From contig CM060731.1 in the NCBI GenBank assembly GCA_030704615.1, positions 81,264,756 to 81,328,755 of the forward strand: a DNA stretch of 64,000 nt, written 5' to 3'. The position numbers were made by a program, and so were the translations under genes. Each line of letters begins with the position of its first letter. Position 1 is the stretch's first letter. Of this stretch, positions 20,334 to 32,400 are shown piece after piece. The notes below the pieces were generated by a model. It saw nothing but the letters and a program-made list of their open reading frames with translations. It was not told the origin of the DNA and searched no databases. This DNA comes from Takakia lepidozioides (taxonomy: Eukaryota > Streptophyta > Takakiopsida > Takakiales > Takakiaceae).

Positions 20334-21084
20334 CTATGCTATCAACTTCCAGACTTCTCTCAAAGTGCCTCGCTCTGCTTGATGGTAAGGTGTAGGAGGT
20401 ATATCTATGTCAAGAAACCTGCCACTAACCTTGTCCCAAGCTACAGTAGCTCGCTCTAACCAACCCTCCTCCTCTTTCTGCCAGGTAGAGACAAAGCAAT
20501 ACTCCCCTATCTCCCGCTCACTGAACACTAAAGAAAACAAAGGTAGGGTCTGATAGTCTCTCAACTCGAAAGCTTTGAGACGGTTGCGGGTGTCCTCATT
20601 GCGAATGACTGCATCTCCTTCACGCACAACAAACATGTCATTGCTGATGAACCCCCGCTCGTGGTTGCCCTGTGCAGAGCGTATCCGGCTGCAACCGTGT
20701 CTGATTGCACAAACTTGTGTAGCTCCTGCTCCTCTGCTCCAGTACACCACGGCCTTGTGGCTGAACACCTTGGTCCCCAAGGCTGTCTTTGGCTGTGTTC
20801 CAAGCCTAGCTTTCACCCACTTTGGTATTTCACCTACAGCTGCAGAACTGCTGGCTCCAACAGAGTTCTGACTGTCCAAGGCGATATCGAGGCCCTCAAT
20901 GCCAACTACAGCAGTCTGTTGTCTACTGCTAATGCCTGACTCCCAGTATGCAATCAACTCGTCCAACTGTTCTCCACTCAAATCAGTCTGAGTTCCTTGG
21001 GAAACATAATCCTGTCCCCTTGTGTGCACAGGCTAAGAGAAGAGACCTGCCCTTCAATTACGTCCTCATTTCCCCCAGCCATGC
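20334..21084 (-). CDS. Unrecognised 230-250-residue protein upstream of gag
   Basis: A frame of 231 codons runs from 21,029 to 20,334 with balanced composition (NDMFVVREGDAV, RDYQTLPLFSLVFSE, STWQKEEEGWLERATVAW). Its first codon is GTG; an ATG-initiated frame (MAGGNEDVIEGQV) from about 21,082 runs into it with a one-base shift, so the real start may be there. I do not recognise a domain. It is co-oriented with the gag-protease-methyltransferase element and 500 bp upstream of gag, but the second gag copy has no equivalent, so ownership is unclear. It could be a host exon or an extra element ORF. Confidence 0.45.
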
Positions 21085-22190
21085 AAGGAGTACATCCACA
21101 GATTTATGTCTCATGTAGACCACAACAGATTCTGGACACAGAATTGTGGATCTTTCATAGCACACTCACACTCTAAAAATTCCACAGATTTTTAGCAGAG
21201 TCCCCAAAACAAAAACCAGGTGTAGATATGTAGATTTCCCCTTTCTGCAGCTATCCACCCAAAAACTGAGTCAAACGGAGTCCATTTGACAAAGTTATGA
21301 CCAACCAGGCTCTAAATCATTTAAATTATATCAAAGTTTTTTTTTTTTTTTTTAAACACCAAAACGTTCCCGCCATTAAGAACCGTTCCCAGGTTTCATT
21401 TGTGGTTACAGGTGCACCACAGACTTGCTCGCTTAGTGAGCTGCTTTGCTCCAGCGACGACTCTCGAGCTCGGGTGTATGGCTATGGCGATGGTGATGGC
21501 CTGTGCAGCGTCAGGCATCTGTTTCTCGTGATGCAAGCACTCGAGCCATCCCTAATGCAGGGACAAGCCCTGATGATACTCTGTCAGAACCTGGTGGGCA
21601 GCTGCCATCTGCACTTGCTCTCTCTTCAGACAATCTTCGGACCTAGTGTCAAATGTGGAAGTGATGAAGGAGCTTATTGACAAAGGCAACTGTGTTGGAC
21701 TATCCACAGAGTAGAGAGTAACCAGATCAGCTTCGTCATTTAGTTGAAGCTTGGAGCATAGGTCTGCATACTCCGATAGGGCAAGGCACTATCTCAATTC
21801 AGGTAGCGATCATGTTCAATGTAGAAGCATACCCGCTAGCGGTATACTGATCCACCGCAACATCCCCGTTGGACTTGTCTGCAATGTTCCCTGCAGCTTT
21901 GCAAGCTCGTGTACCGAGTGTCTGGCCAAGTTGGGCAGCAACAGCATTCAGACTGGCCACAAACTTCAAGGTTGGATAACCACTCACTCCATATCTCGGT
22001 CACAGGTCTCCTCTGTCTTTGAGCTATGTTGGGTGGACTTGCTGGAGGGGAAGGTTGCTGGTCATTCCAACTGACACCAAGCATTTCAGTTCAGCCTTCT
22101 ACCCGGCCGGCGCTACCACTGCCGTTGATGTCCTACCAGCCAATGTCCCCGACCCCGTGCTTGCGACCCTACGCCACCACGCAGCGTAGC
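21085..22190. other. Gene-free stretch
   Basis: No convincing frame. A 17-19 nt T run lies at about 21,337-21,353. If the 14.8-20.3 kb element has a 5' LTR it should be here, but I found no tRNA-iMet primer site or LTR pair. Confidence 0.4.
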
Positions 22191-22194
22191 TACG

Positions 22195-22290
22195 GCGTGA
22201 GCCCAGCCCCGTGAGCCTGGGAGCTGAGCTCACGTTCAAGCTTTGAAGCGTGAGCTGAGCTCACGCTTCCCTGAAGCGTGAGCGGCATGA
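22195..22290. repeat. GTGAGC/GCTCAC palindrome cluster (left)
   Basis: Six GTGAGC or GCTCAC motifs within 95 bp, including CGTGAGCTGAGCTCACG at about 22,247. A similar cluster occurs at 34,005-34,070. Confidence 0.6.
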
Positions 22291-22601
22291 ATCTGCTGGA
22301 GAAGCAGGTCCTATAGGCGAGGATTGCAGGAAGAGGGCCTATTACCGTGGACAAAACAAAGGAGGCCACCATGCACCATGTCTGCAATGCGTGCCAAAAA
22401 AGAGGAATATGTAAATATGGCAGATTTGAGCTCAGAATGATTGACACAGTTTATTTCAATTCACAGAGAGACGCTTACAATGAATCGCAAGTGCATTTGC
22501 CCTGGTTCCGTGAACGAAATGTATATGTTTGTCATAAAATGAAAAGTCTTCACACGGCAACCTGGAAACCAGCATGGGAAGCGGGCATGGCTCGTATGTG
22601 T

Positions 22602-25600
22602 TCAAAGAGAAGTTGGCGGAGCTCTACGCGAGGTGTCCCGCTGCAGAAGGGTGATGACTTCTCCGTAGCCTAGTGTGGCTTGGTGAATGAATTGGTCTCT
22701 CTTACCGTCGCAACACATAATTACAAGGTATATGTAATATTGATGCTTGCAGGGGACCCACTTCCCTCTCATGCCGAGAGCGCCCTCACGCATCGTTACA
22801 AAATCCGGACAAGTGCACGATGGGAAATTCCCGATGGTAACCTGATATTCTTTGGCATGAAGAACTGAGCCAATTGACAGCACTGTGTAAATCCGTCCAT
22901 ACCCCGGGGAAGGGACTTCGGTGATACGAGTCACCCTAGCCTGCAAAATTCTAGCCGATTCCATCTTGCATTCGTGATCTGCACCCGAAGCAACACGGCG
23001 CACTGTTTTTCCATCTCTTTTTGTTGGGTGGGAGTCGGCACCGGGTGGAGGCATTGTCGGAGCATGTGGCACATCTGTGCCAACAGTGCATAAGGGCACC
23101 ACCCGGGACCGTGCAAGACAAAACCCTCCCTCCTCCAGCATGCTTATCTCGGTTGAGGACAGCGATGTCCCAATTTTCACAGGCCAAATTGCGGGGGGAG
23201 GGGGCTTCATTATCACGGAAGGACGAACTGTTCCCTTCACGCATCGTGCCATATCGTCTGGGCAGAACCAAAACTTGTGCTCTTTTGACTCCCCACTATG
23301 ATAAGGTCGGAACAACCCTGTGAATGTTGGAGCTGGAGTCCCCCTGGAGCCTTTGCATATTTTTGATTTGCATTTCTTGAATGAGGGGGTCCGAATTGCC
23401 ATGCAAGCCACTCTAGATCCTGGTGGGGTGCGTTCTATATGCCAGTCACTATCAATGCAATCAGATTCCTGCACCATGGCCACCACCTCCTCCAATGGGA
23501 TTTCCGCTGCTATGCTTGCATGTTCTGCACCTGCTCCACAGGAGGAGGACCCACCTGGGAAGGGGCCGGCACAGGACTTAGTCTGCACTGGAGACACCTT
23601 TGGCACAGAGAAATTGACCCTGTCTGGCCTATGGGAATCTCCATCTGACCCTGGAAGAGTGTTTAGTTTCCTTTTGCATGATCCAAATCTTTCCTCGCCT
23701 TCCAAATGGGGGAGCCTGGATTGCAGAGGGGAGCCTTCAGTGCACCTGTTTAGAGCTCTGGCCATCTTTGACGGGTCTCCGGACCTACTCGCAGCCCTTA
23801 GCATCAACAAAGTCGTATCGGGGCCCTTCCCTCCACCCCGTCCCATCAGAAAATTGCGGTACCTGGTTTGTTGTGTAAGTGCCCGCACCATGTCATCAGT
23901 AGTGGCCACATACAAGTCACGACCTGCTTTGGTAGACTGTTGCATCCAGGCGTTGTGAACAGTCTCTGCCAAATTACACGATGGCATGTCGGCCAAGTCC
24001 TCCAAGGACATGTCCTGCAGGAGGCATTGCATGGAAATGTGAGGAAGGAAAAGAAATGGTAGAGGTTCTTCAAGTGACAATCGAACAACCCCAAATGAAC
24101 AGGCACGATGCAAAGTGCAATTTGTGTTTAAGGAAAACTTGTGAGGCTTACCGTCGTCATGAAAGCTCCCCACTGTCTGTACCTGAAGTGCCAGAAAACC
24201 AACCAGTCCTCCAACTCCTTCAGGTGGATACCTGTAGCAGCACCAGAGGAGAACCACCAAGCCCGGATTGCCTGGTAAGTGCTCTCAGCTTCTCCCATTG
24301 AGGTGGCATTCTTGTACTTCAGACAGAGCCTTCTATGCTCCAACTGAAGGTCAGGGCGAATGCAGCGCTTTGTATGACGTGCCAGAGATTGACTCCAATG
24401 GAAGAGGCATGTGCGCTCCCTATTTTCCATTGGGACCTTAGGATCCCCCGAACCAAACACGCGCCGCACTGCATTGAAATTTGCCTGTGCACTATCAGCC
24501 ATGAAGCCCGCAAAATTTGTGTTCTGTATTCCATTGCGCTGCATGACGGCCAGGAGGGAATTCCACATGAGCATCTGGGATTCAGTGTCCTCCGACTGCA
24601 TATCACAAATTGCTATGGAGAGCACACGCTGGTACGCTGGATCATACACATGGCACGCCATGGTTGTCCAACCCTTCACCCGTTTGCAGTGATCAAACAT
24701 TAACCAACATTTAGCCAAATCTCCTCCAGGTTGCATTCGGCGGACAATGCTCACACCACTGCCTTGGCCCACAGCGGACATCTTGAACAAATACACTTTG
24801 GACGAGCCCTGGCCAGGGAACATACTGTTTTGAATGAATTCATAGCGACTCCTCCGTTTGAGGTCCATAATGTTGTCCATGAATCCAGCAGTGCCTGTGC
24901 CCATTCTGAGTGCATTCACCTGGTTTCGAATATTGGGAGAGCTCAACACGGAGAAATGGTCCATGACTGCCTCAAGGGAATCTGCATCCAGCATTGGCTG
25001 TGTCGCATCCCCTTCACCCAATATGTGTTTTTCCAGGAATGCCTTGCTAGCTGCAAGCGCTATAGCAGAAGGTGTTGCACAAGGGGCATTGTGGAACTCT
25101 TGCTTCAGTAGATTTCTAGCGATGTCCACGCTATCCCTGCAACTCCCTTTGGACACAGGATGCTCGTGTGCACCCATATGAATGCAGGCACGAGTCATTG
25201 TCTTGCATCGATGTGCCACCTGATACATACGAGCGTGGCAAACAGAAACACAGGACGGGGAAAGTTTGCAGAACCTGCACACAAAAGTATTGGTCTTGGG
25301 AGGTGCAAGCCCTGGGGTGAAAGGATTCAGGGGCACACCTTCCCACTCACTTTCGTTTGGCTGAGCGTGTTTCTCAGCCGAGGGCAAGAAATATTCAGGC
25401 ACTTGCAATGCCCAACGCAAACCGACCTCCGAAATTTCAAGCCAATGTCGTTATGGATGTTCGACGTTTTTGTCCTACACCAAGGATGTCCGTCATGTTT
25501 CTTGTCCATGCCCTGCAGAAGCCCAGCCAGTCCACTGGAAGACGTGGGAGGGTTGAGCTCAAACAAGATGTCCCCATCAAACTGAGCTGGCACGTATTGA

Positions 25601-26595
25601 ACCCGTTGCACTGGAAGGGACTCCCAATCAACAAAACGTAGCTCGCTCTTGCACCCAGGCACACCTGCGAGGGCTTTCAATTTTGGAATGACACTTGTTA
25701 TCTCTTGCAATTCGTCATCATCCAATAAGGGAGTTTGCACTGGCGGAGGAATCTCAGAAACATCCTCCGAGGACGAGTCTGAAAGAGTCACGAAGGTAGT
25801 GGATGTGCTCACCTCTTGTTTCACAGGAACTGTGCCCTTCTGTTGCACGACCGATGCTGCAGTGCCAGGGGTAACGACTGATCCTGCTGATTGTCTTCTC
25901 TCTTTTCCAAGGACACGGTATGTTCCTGGAAGGACTCTCCACTTCCTTCCACACTCGCCAACCAAGGGTTTCTCCAAGTGCCCAGAATCCAAATTCCCAT
26001 CCTCGTCATACACCTCTTTCTGAACAAGCAGAGAACCCAACTCCAGCGGGAACACTGTAACCAGCTCATCCTCATGAACAACTGCATACCCATCGTCGTC
26101 TGCAGTGGCAGTCAGTGGAAGAGTACCTACATTGGAATGGAATCGAGCGAGTGCATCTCGCTCCCTCGACATGTTTTCCATCACTGAACGAAACTGGCGA
26201 TTCAGAACGGAATCCCCGAACTGAGAGCCCGTAATTATCGAAAGTGGAAATACCACCAGCAAACTGAGGTCAACAAGGGTAGCACCAAACCAAAGGCTGC
26301 CGGCGATGCATGCCAAGGATGTAGGGATGACGTGCACCTTCACCTCCCACCAACCAGAAAAACCGTTTTGAAAGACCAGAGCCACAAGAAGCCGTGTTGT
26401 TTTTGGATGAAAAACAAACCCTGAAAATGACATGAAACCATCCATTATGAAATGACGGCAACAACCCTGGAGAGCAGTAAACAGGAAGATCCGATTGTAA
26501 TGAGATTGTGTTGCGCCAGAATAGCACAGAACAAACACTGACACTCCAAGAGATACCTCGCACGAATGTGTGCAACACATGGTCATATCCGACAC
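22602..26595 (-). pseudogene. MULE (Mutator-like) transposase with GCM/FLYWCH-like and SWIM zinc fingers
   Basis: Cut-and-paste transposase. Reading from 26.2 kb leftwards: an acidic, Ser-rich N-terminus (MENMSRERDALARF near 26,170; DELQEITSVIPKLKALAG); a Cys/His finger of GCM/FLYWCH type (GHCKCLNISCP, then CRFCKLSPSCVSVC and TRACIHMGAHEHPV, about 25,430-25,150); the DDE core with Asp in WLMFDHCKRVKGWTTMA and in GFMADSAQANFNAVRRVFG; and a C-terminal SWIM finger (SCTCPDF and PCKHQYYIY, about 22,820-22,740). A GT-AG intron of 137 bp lies at 24,151-24,015 with a pyrimidine-rich acceptor. A frame change near 25,370, inside the finger, is the main defect, so the gene may be dead or wrongly assembled. 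The start is uncertain; the long upstream frame to 26,595 looks non-coding. Confidence 0.85.
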
Positions 26596-26699
26596 AATCC
26601 TTTATACCGAATGACCCCATGGGGACGATCACGGCAAAAAAAAAACCACAGGGCAGGCAGTACAACACACGTGGATGCATATGTGAAGCATAACAGATA

Positions 26700-29300
26700 T
26701 TGCGAATCTGTTGCCGCACACTGTTTGAGCTGCACATGTCACTGTTTAAGGGTGCAAAATTCTTCCTTGAACGACACCTTTCTGAGGATGAAATGAACCC
26801 CGCACTGCCAGCTCAAACAGTGTGCAGCAACGCACACTGTTTGAGCAGATCTTTTCAATGTTTTAGGGTGCAAAATTTGGCCTTGGAGTCAGTTATCTGC
26901 GGGTGAAATGAACCCTTCACTGCCAACCCAAACAGTGTGCGGCAACGCACACTGTTTGAGCTGAACATTTCAATGTTTTAGGGTGCAAAATTTGGACTTC
27001 AGGGGCACCTTTCTGAGGATGGAATGAACCCTGCACTGCCAGCTCAAACAGTGTGCGGCAATGCACACTGTTTGAGCTGAACATTTCAATGTTTTAGGGT
27101 GCAAAATTTGGACTGCAGGGGCACCTATCTGAGGATGAAATGAACCCTTCACTGCCAGCCCAAATAGTGTGCGGCAACGCACACTGTTTGAGCTGAACAT
27201 TTCAATGTTTCAGGGTGCAAAATTTGGACTTCAGGGGCACCTTTCTGAGCATGAAATGAACCCTGCACTGCCAGCTCAAACAGTGTGCGGCAACGCACAC
27301 TGTTTGAGCTGAACATTTCAATGTTTAAGGGTGCAAAATTTGGACTTCATGGGCACCTTTCTGAGGATGGAATGAACCCTGCACTGCCAGCTCAAACAGT
27401 GTGCGGCAACGCACACTGTTTGAGCTGAACATTTCAATGTTTTAGGGTGCAAAATTTGGTCTTGCTGTCTGTTATCTGAGGTTGAAATGAACCCTTCACT
27501 GCCAGCTCAAACAGTGTGCGGCAACGCACACTGTTTGAGCAGATCTTTTCAATGTTTTAGGGTGCAAAATTTGGTCTTGCTGTCTGTTATCTGAGGGTGA
27601 AATGAACCCTTCACTGCCAGCTCAAACAGTGTGCGGCAACGCACACTGTTTGAGCTGAACATTTCAATGTTTCAGGGTGCAAAATTGGGACTTCAGGGGC
27701 ACCTATCTGAGGATGAAATGAACCCTTCACTGTCAGCCCAAACAGTGTGCGGCAACGCACACTGTTTGAGCTGAACATTTCAATGTTTCAGGGTGCAAAA
27801 TTTGGACTTCAGGGGCACCTATCTGAGGAAGAAATGAACCCTTCACTGTCAGCCCAAACAGTGTGCGGCAACGCACACTGTTTGAGCTGAACATTTCAAT
27901 GTTTCAGGGTGCAAAATTTGGACTTCAGGGGCACCTATCTGAGGATGAAATGAACCCTTCACTGTCAGCCCAAACAGTGTGCGGCAACGCACACTGTTTG
28001 AGCTGAACATTTCAATGTTTCTGGGTGCAAAATTTGGACTTCAGGGGCACCTATCTGAGGATGAAATGAACCCTGCACTGCTAGCTCAAACAGTGTGCGG
28101 CAACGCACACTGTTTGAGCAGATCTTTTCAATGTTTTAGGGTGCAAAATTTGGTCTTGCTGTCTGTTATCTGAGGTTGAAATGAACCCTTCACTGCCAGC
28201 TCAAACAGTGTGCGGCAACGCACACTGTTTGAGCAGATCTTTCAATGTTTTAGGGTGCAAAATTTGGTCTTGCTGTCTGTTATCTGAGGGTGAAATGAAC
28301 CCTTCACTGCCAGCTCAAACAGTGTGCGGCAACGCACACTGTTTGAGCTGAACATTTCAATGTTTCAGGGTGCAAAATTTGGACTTCAGGGGCACCTATC
28401 TGAGGATGAAATGAACCCTTCACTGTCAGCCGAAACAGTGTGCGGCAACGCACACTGTTTGAGCTGAACATTTCAATGTTTCTGGGTGCAAAATTTGGAC
28501 TTCAGGGGCACCTATTTGAGGATGAAATGAACCCTTCACTGTCAGCCCAAACAGTGTGCGGCAACGCACACTGTTTGAGCTGAACATTTCAATGTTTCTG
28601 GGTGCAAAATTTGGACTTCAGGGGCACCTATGTGAGGATGAAATGAACCCTTCACTGTCAGCCCAAACAGTGTGCGGCAACGCACACTGTTTGAGCTGAA
28701 CATTTCAATGTTTTAGGGTGCAAAATTTGGTCTTGCTGTCTGTTATCTGAGGATGAAATGAACCCTTCACTGTGAGCCCAAACAGTGTGCGGCAACGCAC
28801 ACTGTTTGAGCTGAACATTTCAATGTTTCAGGGTGCAAAATTTGGACTTCAGGGGCACCTATCTGAGGATGAAATGAACCCTTCACTGTCAGCCCAAACA
28901 GTGTGCGGCAACGCACACTGTTTGAGCTGAACATTTCAATGTTTTAGGGTGCAAAATTTGGTCTTGCTATCTGTTATCTGAGGTTGAAATGAACCCTTCA
29001 CTGCCAGCTCAAACAGTGTGCGGCAACGCACACTGTTTGAGCTGAACATTTCAATGTTTTAGGGTGCAAAATTTGGACTTCAGGGGCACATTTCTGAGGA
29101 TAAAATGAACCCTTCACTGTCAGCTCAAACAGTCTGCGGAACCGCACACTGTTTAAGCAGAACATATCAATATTGAAGGGCGCAACATTCGGCCCTCATG
29201 GGCAGATATCTGAGGATGAAATGAATCCTTTACTGCCAGCTCAAACAGTGTGCGGCAACGCACAATGTTTGAGCAGAACTTTTCAATGTTCTTTCCCTGT
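26700..29300 (+). repeat. Satellite of about 22 units of 114-116 bp with GCAA-capped hairpins
   Basis: Units start at regular steps (AAACAG at 26815, 26930, 27046, 27162, 27278, 27394, 27509 ... 29011, 29127, 29243). Each carries GCTCAAACAGTGTGCG-GCAA and then the complementary arm to GAGC, a stem of up to 16 bp, followed by CATTTCAATGTTT and GGGTGCAAAATTTGG. Two 3' subtypes alternate: ACTTCAGGGGCACC (116 bp) and TCTTGCTGTCTGTT (114-115 bp). The hairpin is the best-conserved part; edge units degrade. It separates the MULE (minus) and the ParB/methylase gene (plus). Confidence 0.95.
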
Positions 29301-29455
29301 GAAAATCGGGAACATAGGGCAGGTCCGTGAGGATCAATGAACACTTACCTGGCAGCTCAAAGAACACTTACCTGTTTGATCCCACTTTTTCATGCATCAG
29401 TCGACGTTTCATTCCTCTCTTATAAGAATTTGAGTGAACAACCTTGCAGGAGAAA

Positions 29456-32400
29456 ATGCAAAGTGTGGCGGATGAGGTCCCTCAGGGTCAGGGGAAGGAG
29501 ACCATAGTTGATGTTGACGATGAGTTTTATGAAAGCAAAGCCGCTGAGATGCTGGGGGTCAAAAGGTGAACTCTCAGCTTGTGGTGCAAAGTATGCTTGC
29601 TCCTGGTGGGAGGTTGAAGATTCCCCTGTGTAGGTTGGTTTCCATGCCCGTCGTTCGTCCACCCCTTGTCAAAGACATTCTCAAGCTGGAGGCCGAGTTT
29701 GTTCATGGGTATTTGGATGGATCCGCAGTCTTTTACGTTTCTACTAGGGATTCTAGAGGTAACGAGCTCCTTGTGGATGAGTCAATCGTCGACTCCTGGG
29801 ACCCCATTTGGAGACAGGTGAACGAATCCTTCGAACTTCTTCTCTCCAGGAAACCTTCCACCCAGGTATTCTCAGGGAAGATGTTTCACGTTTGGGATGG
29901 CAACCACCGGTTGCTTGCATGGATGGCTGTCATTGGGAGGCTGCACTCACAGGAGGAAGAGTGGCATTACTCTGTTCGATCGATGGTGCTTGATTGTGAC
30001 GACAACATGATGGGTCTTCTGACGGCAATGAATGATGTGAACAGGTTGGTTTCTCATTGTACATGTTGCACTTCTGGTTCCGTTCTTCCTTGATTCAAGT
30101 CCTTGAATTACATTCTGAAATTCAGATATCATTCTGCAGAGGGACGGAGACATCGCATGTCAAAACGAGTCTGGTTCACACACTGTATAGGATACAAAGG
30201 ATCGGGCAGATGCCCTTGACCAACTTCAAGACCATCCTTTCGGCAGAGATGTATAAGAAATGCGAAAGCTCCAAGACTTCGGAAACATGGTACTCGTTGA
30301 CCCGTGAGGCTTTCATGGAGTACATGTACACGGTGAGATACATCTTCCTTCATCTGGCCTTTCCATATTCCTGCTTCCACATGTTTGTTTCTGTCTGTCT
30401 CCCTTGACCTTGGATTGATGCAACTCTCTTGCATTCCCTTGCAGCAAGACATTGCAGATGCAGGGGAGCGTGGCAAACTGGAATACTACAGCTCTACCCC
30501 TGAGGAGAGAAGGACAGCAAAGGGGGTTGAAAGTCACATCCAGAAGGAGATGAACGCTACAAGAAGGACAATAATGAGTGCTTTTGTGAAGCAGTTGAGA
30601 ATGGCCGACCCATCATTCGGGCCGCAGTTTCTCCTGGAGATAAAAAAACCATTATAACAAGCCAGGCAAGCCGGAGATGGCCCAGGAGAAGTTGCACAGG
30701 TTGTCTACCGCCGTCGTGTCTTCTGAACAGAAGGTGAAGTGGCTACAGATATGGAACTCCGATCCCACAGTTAGGGATACCCACATGTTCCCAAGGCCAG
30801 AGAAAGAGAAGAAGACCCAGCGTGTCGTTCCTGTCAGTGACAATGTGCTGGACACCTGGCTTCACAAGGCCACTTACTGGAGCCAGGTGTGATGTCCTCT
30901 CGTATCTCACTTTCTTTTCTCTTTTCCTGTCCTTCTCTTCCCATTGCCTCTTACATTCGCTGTGACTGTTTTTGGGTTCATTCTTCCATTTCAATTGTTT
31001 TGCAGTTGGAAGAAAGGGCCCGATCGGTTCTGCATACTCAGCTGGCTGACTATGGCATCACTATGACAGCTCCGAAGGTCTCCTTCGAAGCTTACATGAG
31101 GAAATGGAGAGCCACAGTGTGGCACTCTGGTTTCTTTAGAGAGTTCAGCAAGGAGGGTGGCATCAGTCGAACAAATGAGCTTGACCAGCAGGAAAAAGGA
31201 GAGGAAGCCTGGAAACGATGCCTTTACAGGTGCACACCCTTGCACTCTTTACTTGTGTTGTGGTTGCAATGTGTTGTGTGGCATACTGTTTAAGGGGGTC
31301 TTCCTGGTGTGTTGAAAAAGCTGGGACACAATATGTGCATTGGAAAATGAGGTTGTGTCTGTTCCTGCAGGTACATTAAGTTTGTTCTCTTGGAAGAGAA
31401 TTGCTTGGACAAACATCCAGATTTCGTGGACCTTTGGCTTGTCCCTGCTGGCAACCAGACCATGTTCACTGCTGGGATCTTGCATGACTGGGGCCCAGAC
31501 CATCTTTCTTCTTGTGGTTGGTATTTGGATTGCCCTCCTTCAGAGACCCCAGCTGTAGAGTTGTCTTTGAGGAGAGAGAATGACCGTATTGCAGCCACTG
31601 CCGCAGCAGCGGACCTCGACATTCATGAGCGTAATCTGAGGACTCTTGCAGAGAAGGAGCCTCCCGCTCAGGATACCCCGGGTAGAGGAAGAAAGGCAAA
31701 GGGAAAAGATGTTGCTGGTGTTGTGGGGAAGGGAAGGGGTAGAGGGAAGGTGGCACAAGGGCAGGGAAGTGTTGCAGCTATTGGCCCTGTGGAGCATGTC
31801 CAGCAGACTCCACCGCATGGTAGGGGATCCGGGAGAAAAAACAAGGGGGTGGTTGATCCCAAGGACCCGTACCATGCAGTGGAACATCCCACGAGGGTCA
31901 TTCGTCCAACCAGGTTGGAGATTGCCAACGTCGGGTTCCTTGCCATGATGGAGTCGAAGAAATCTGATTACAAGGGCGAGCCATCACCAGTGTGGGAGAG
32001 GATTGTCGAGTTCCTCAGCACGGTGCGTGTTCTCTTTGGGTTCTGTGGCTTCTGCTCTCTTTGTCTGCTGTGGGCATGGATCGTTTATAAACTTGTCAGA
32101 ATTCCATTGTATTTTTGTTTGCAGGCTAAAATGACCAAATCGTGGGTGAACGGGAAGGAGAAGCCATATGCAGCTGAACTCATCATCTTGGACATCCCTG
32201 ATGGGTTGGCAGTCCCGGATATCCCTCCATCGGGTGCTTGTCCGGGTTGGAATGCATTTGATGAGCGCTACTGGCGGTGGGTTTTTTCCTTTTGCAACTT
32301 CTTCCTTTCCGATGCAGGTGTTTTGGTTCTCATCCAGTCCATCGATGTTCGGTGTCTCCGTGCCCTTGCCAGCTATTTGAAAGCCTCGGGCATGAGAGTC

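Noticed and set aside
23320-23958. 212-codon plus-strand frame
   Set aside because: It is the antisense of the MULE coding exon and has no recognisable motif.
24160-24260. N-terminal part of the long frame covering the MULE C-terminal exon
   Set aside because: It reads through intron sequence; the donor at 24,151 and acceptor at 24,015 restore MULE similarity.
26700-29300. Regular repeats suggesting a CRISPR array
   Set aside because: Units are about 115 bp with no unique spacers, and the context is eukaryotic; this is a satellite.
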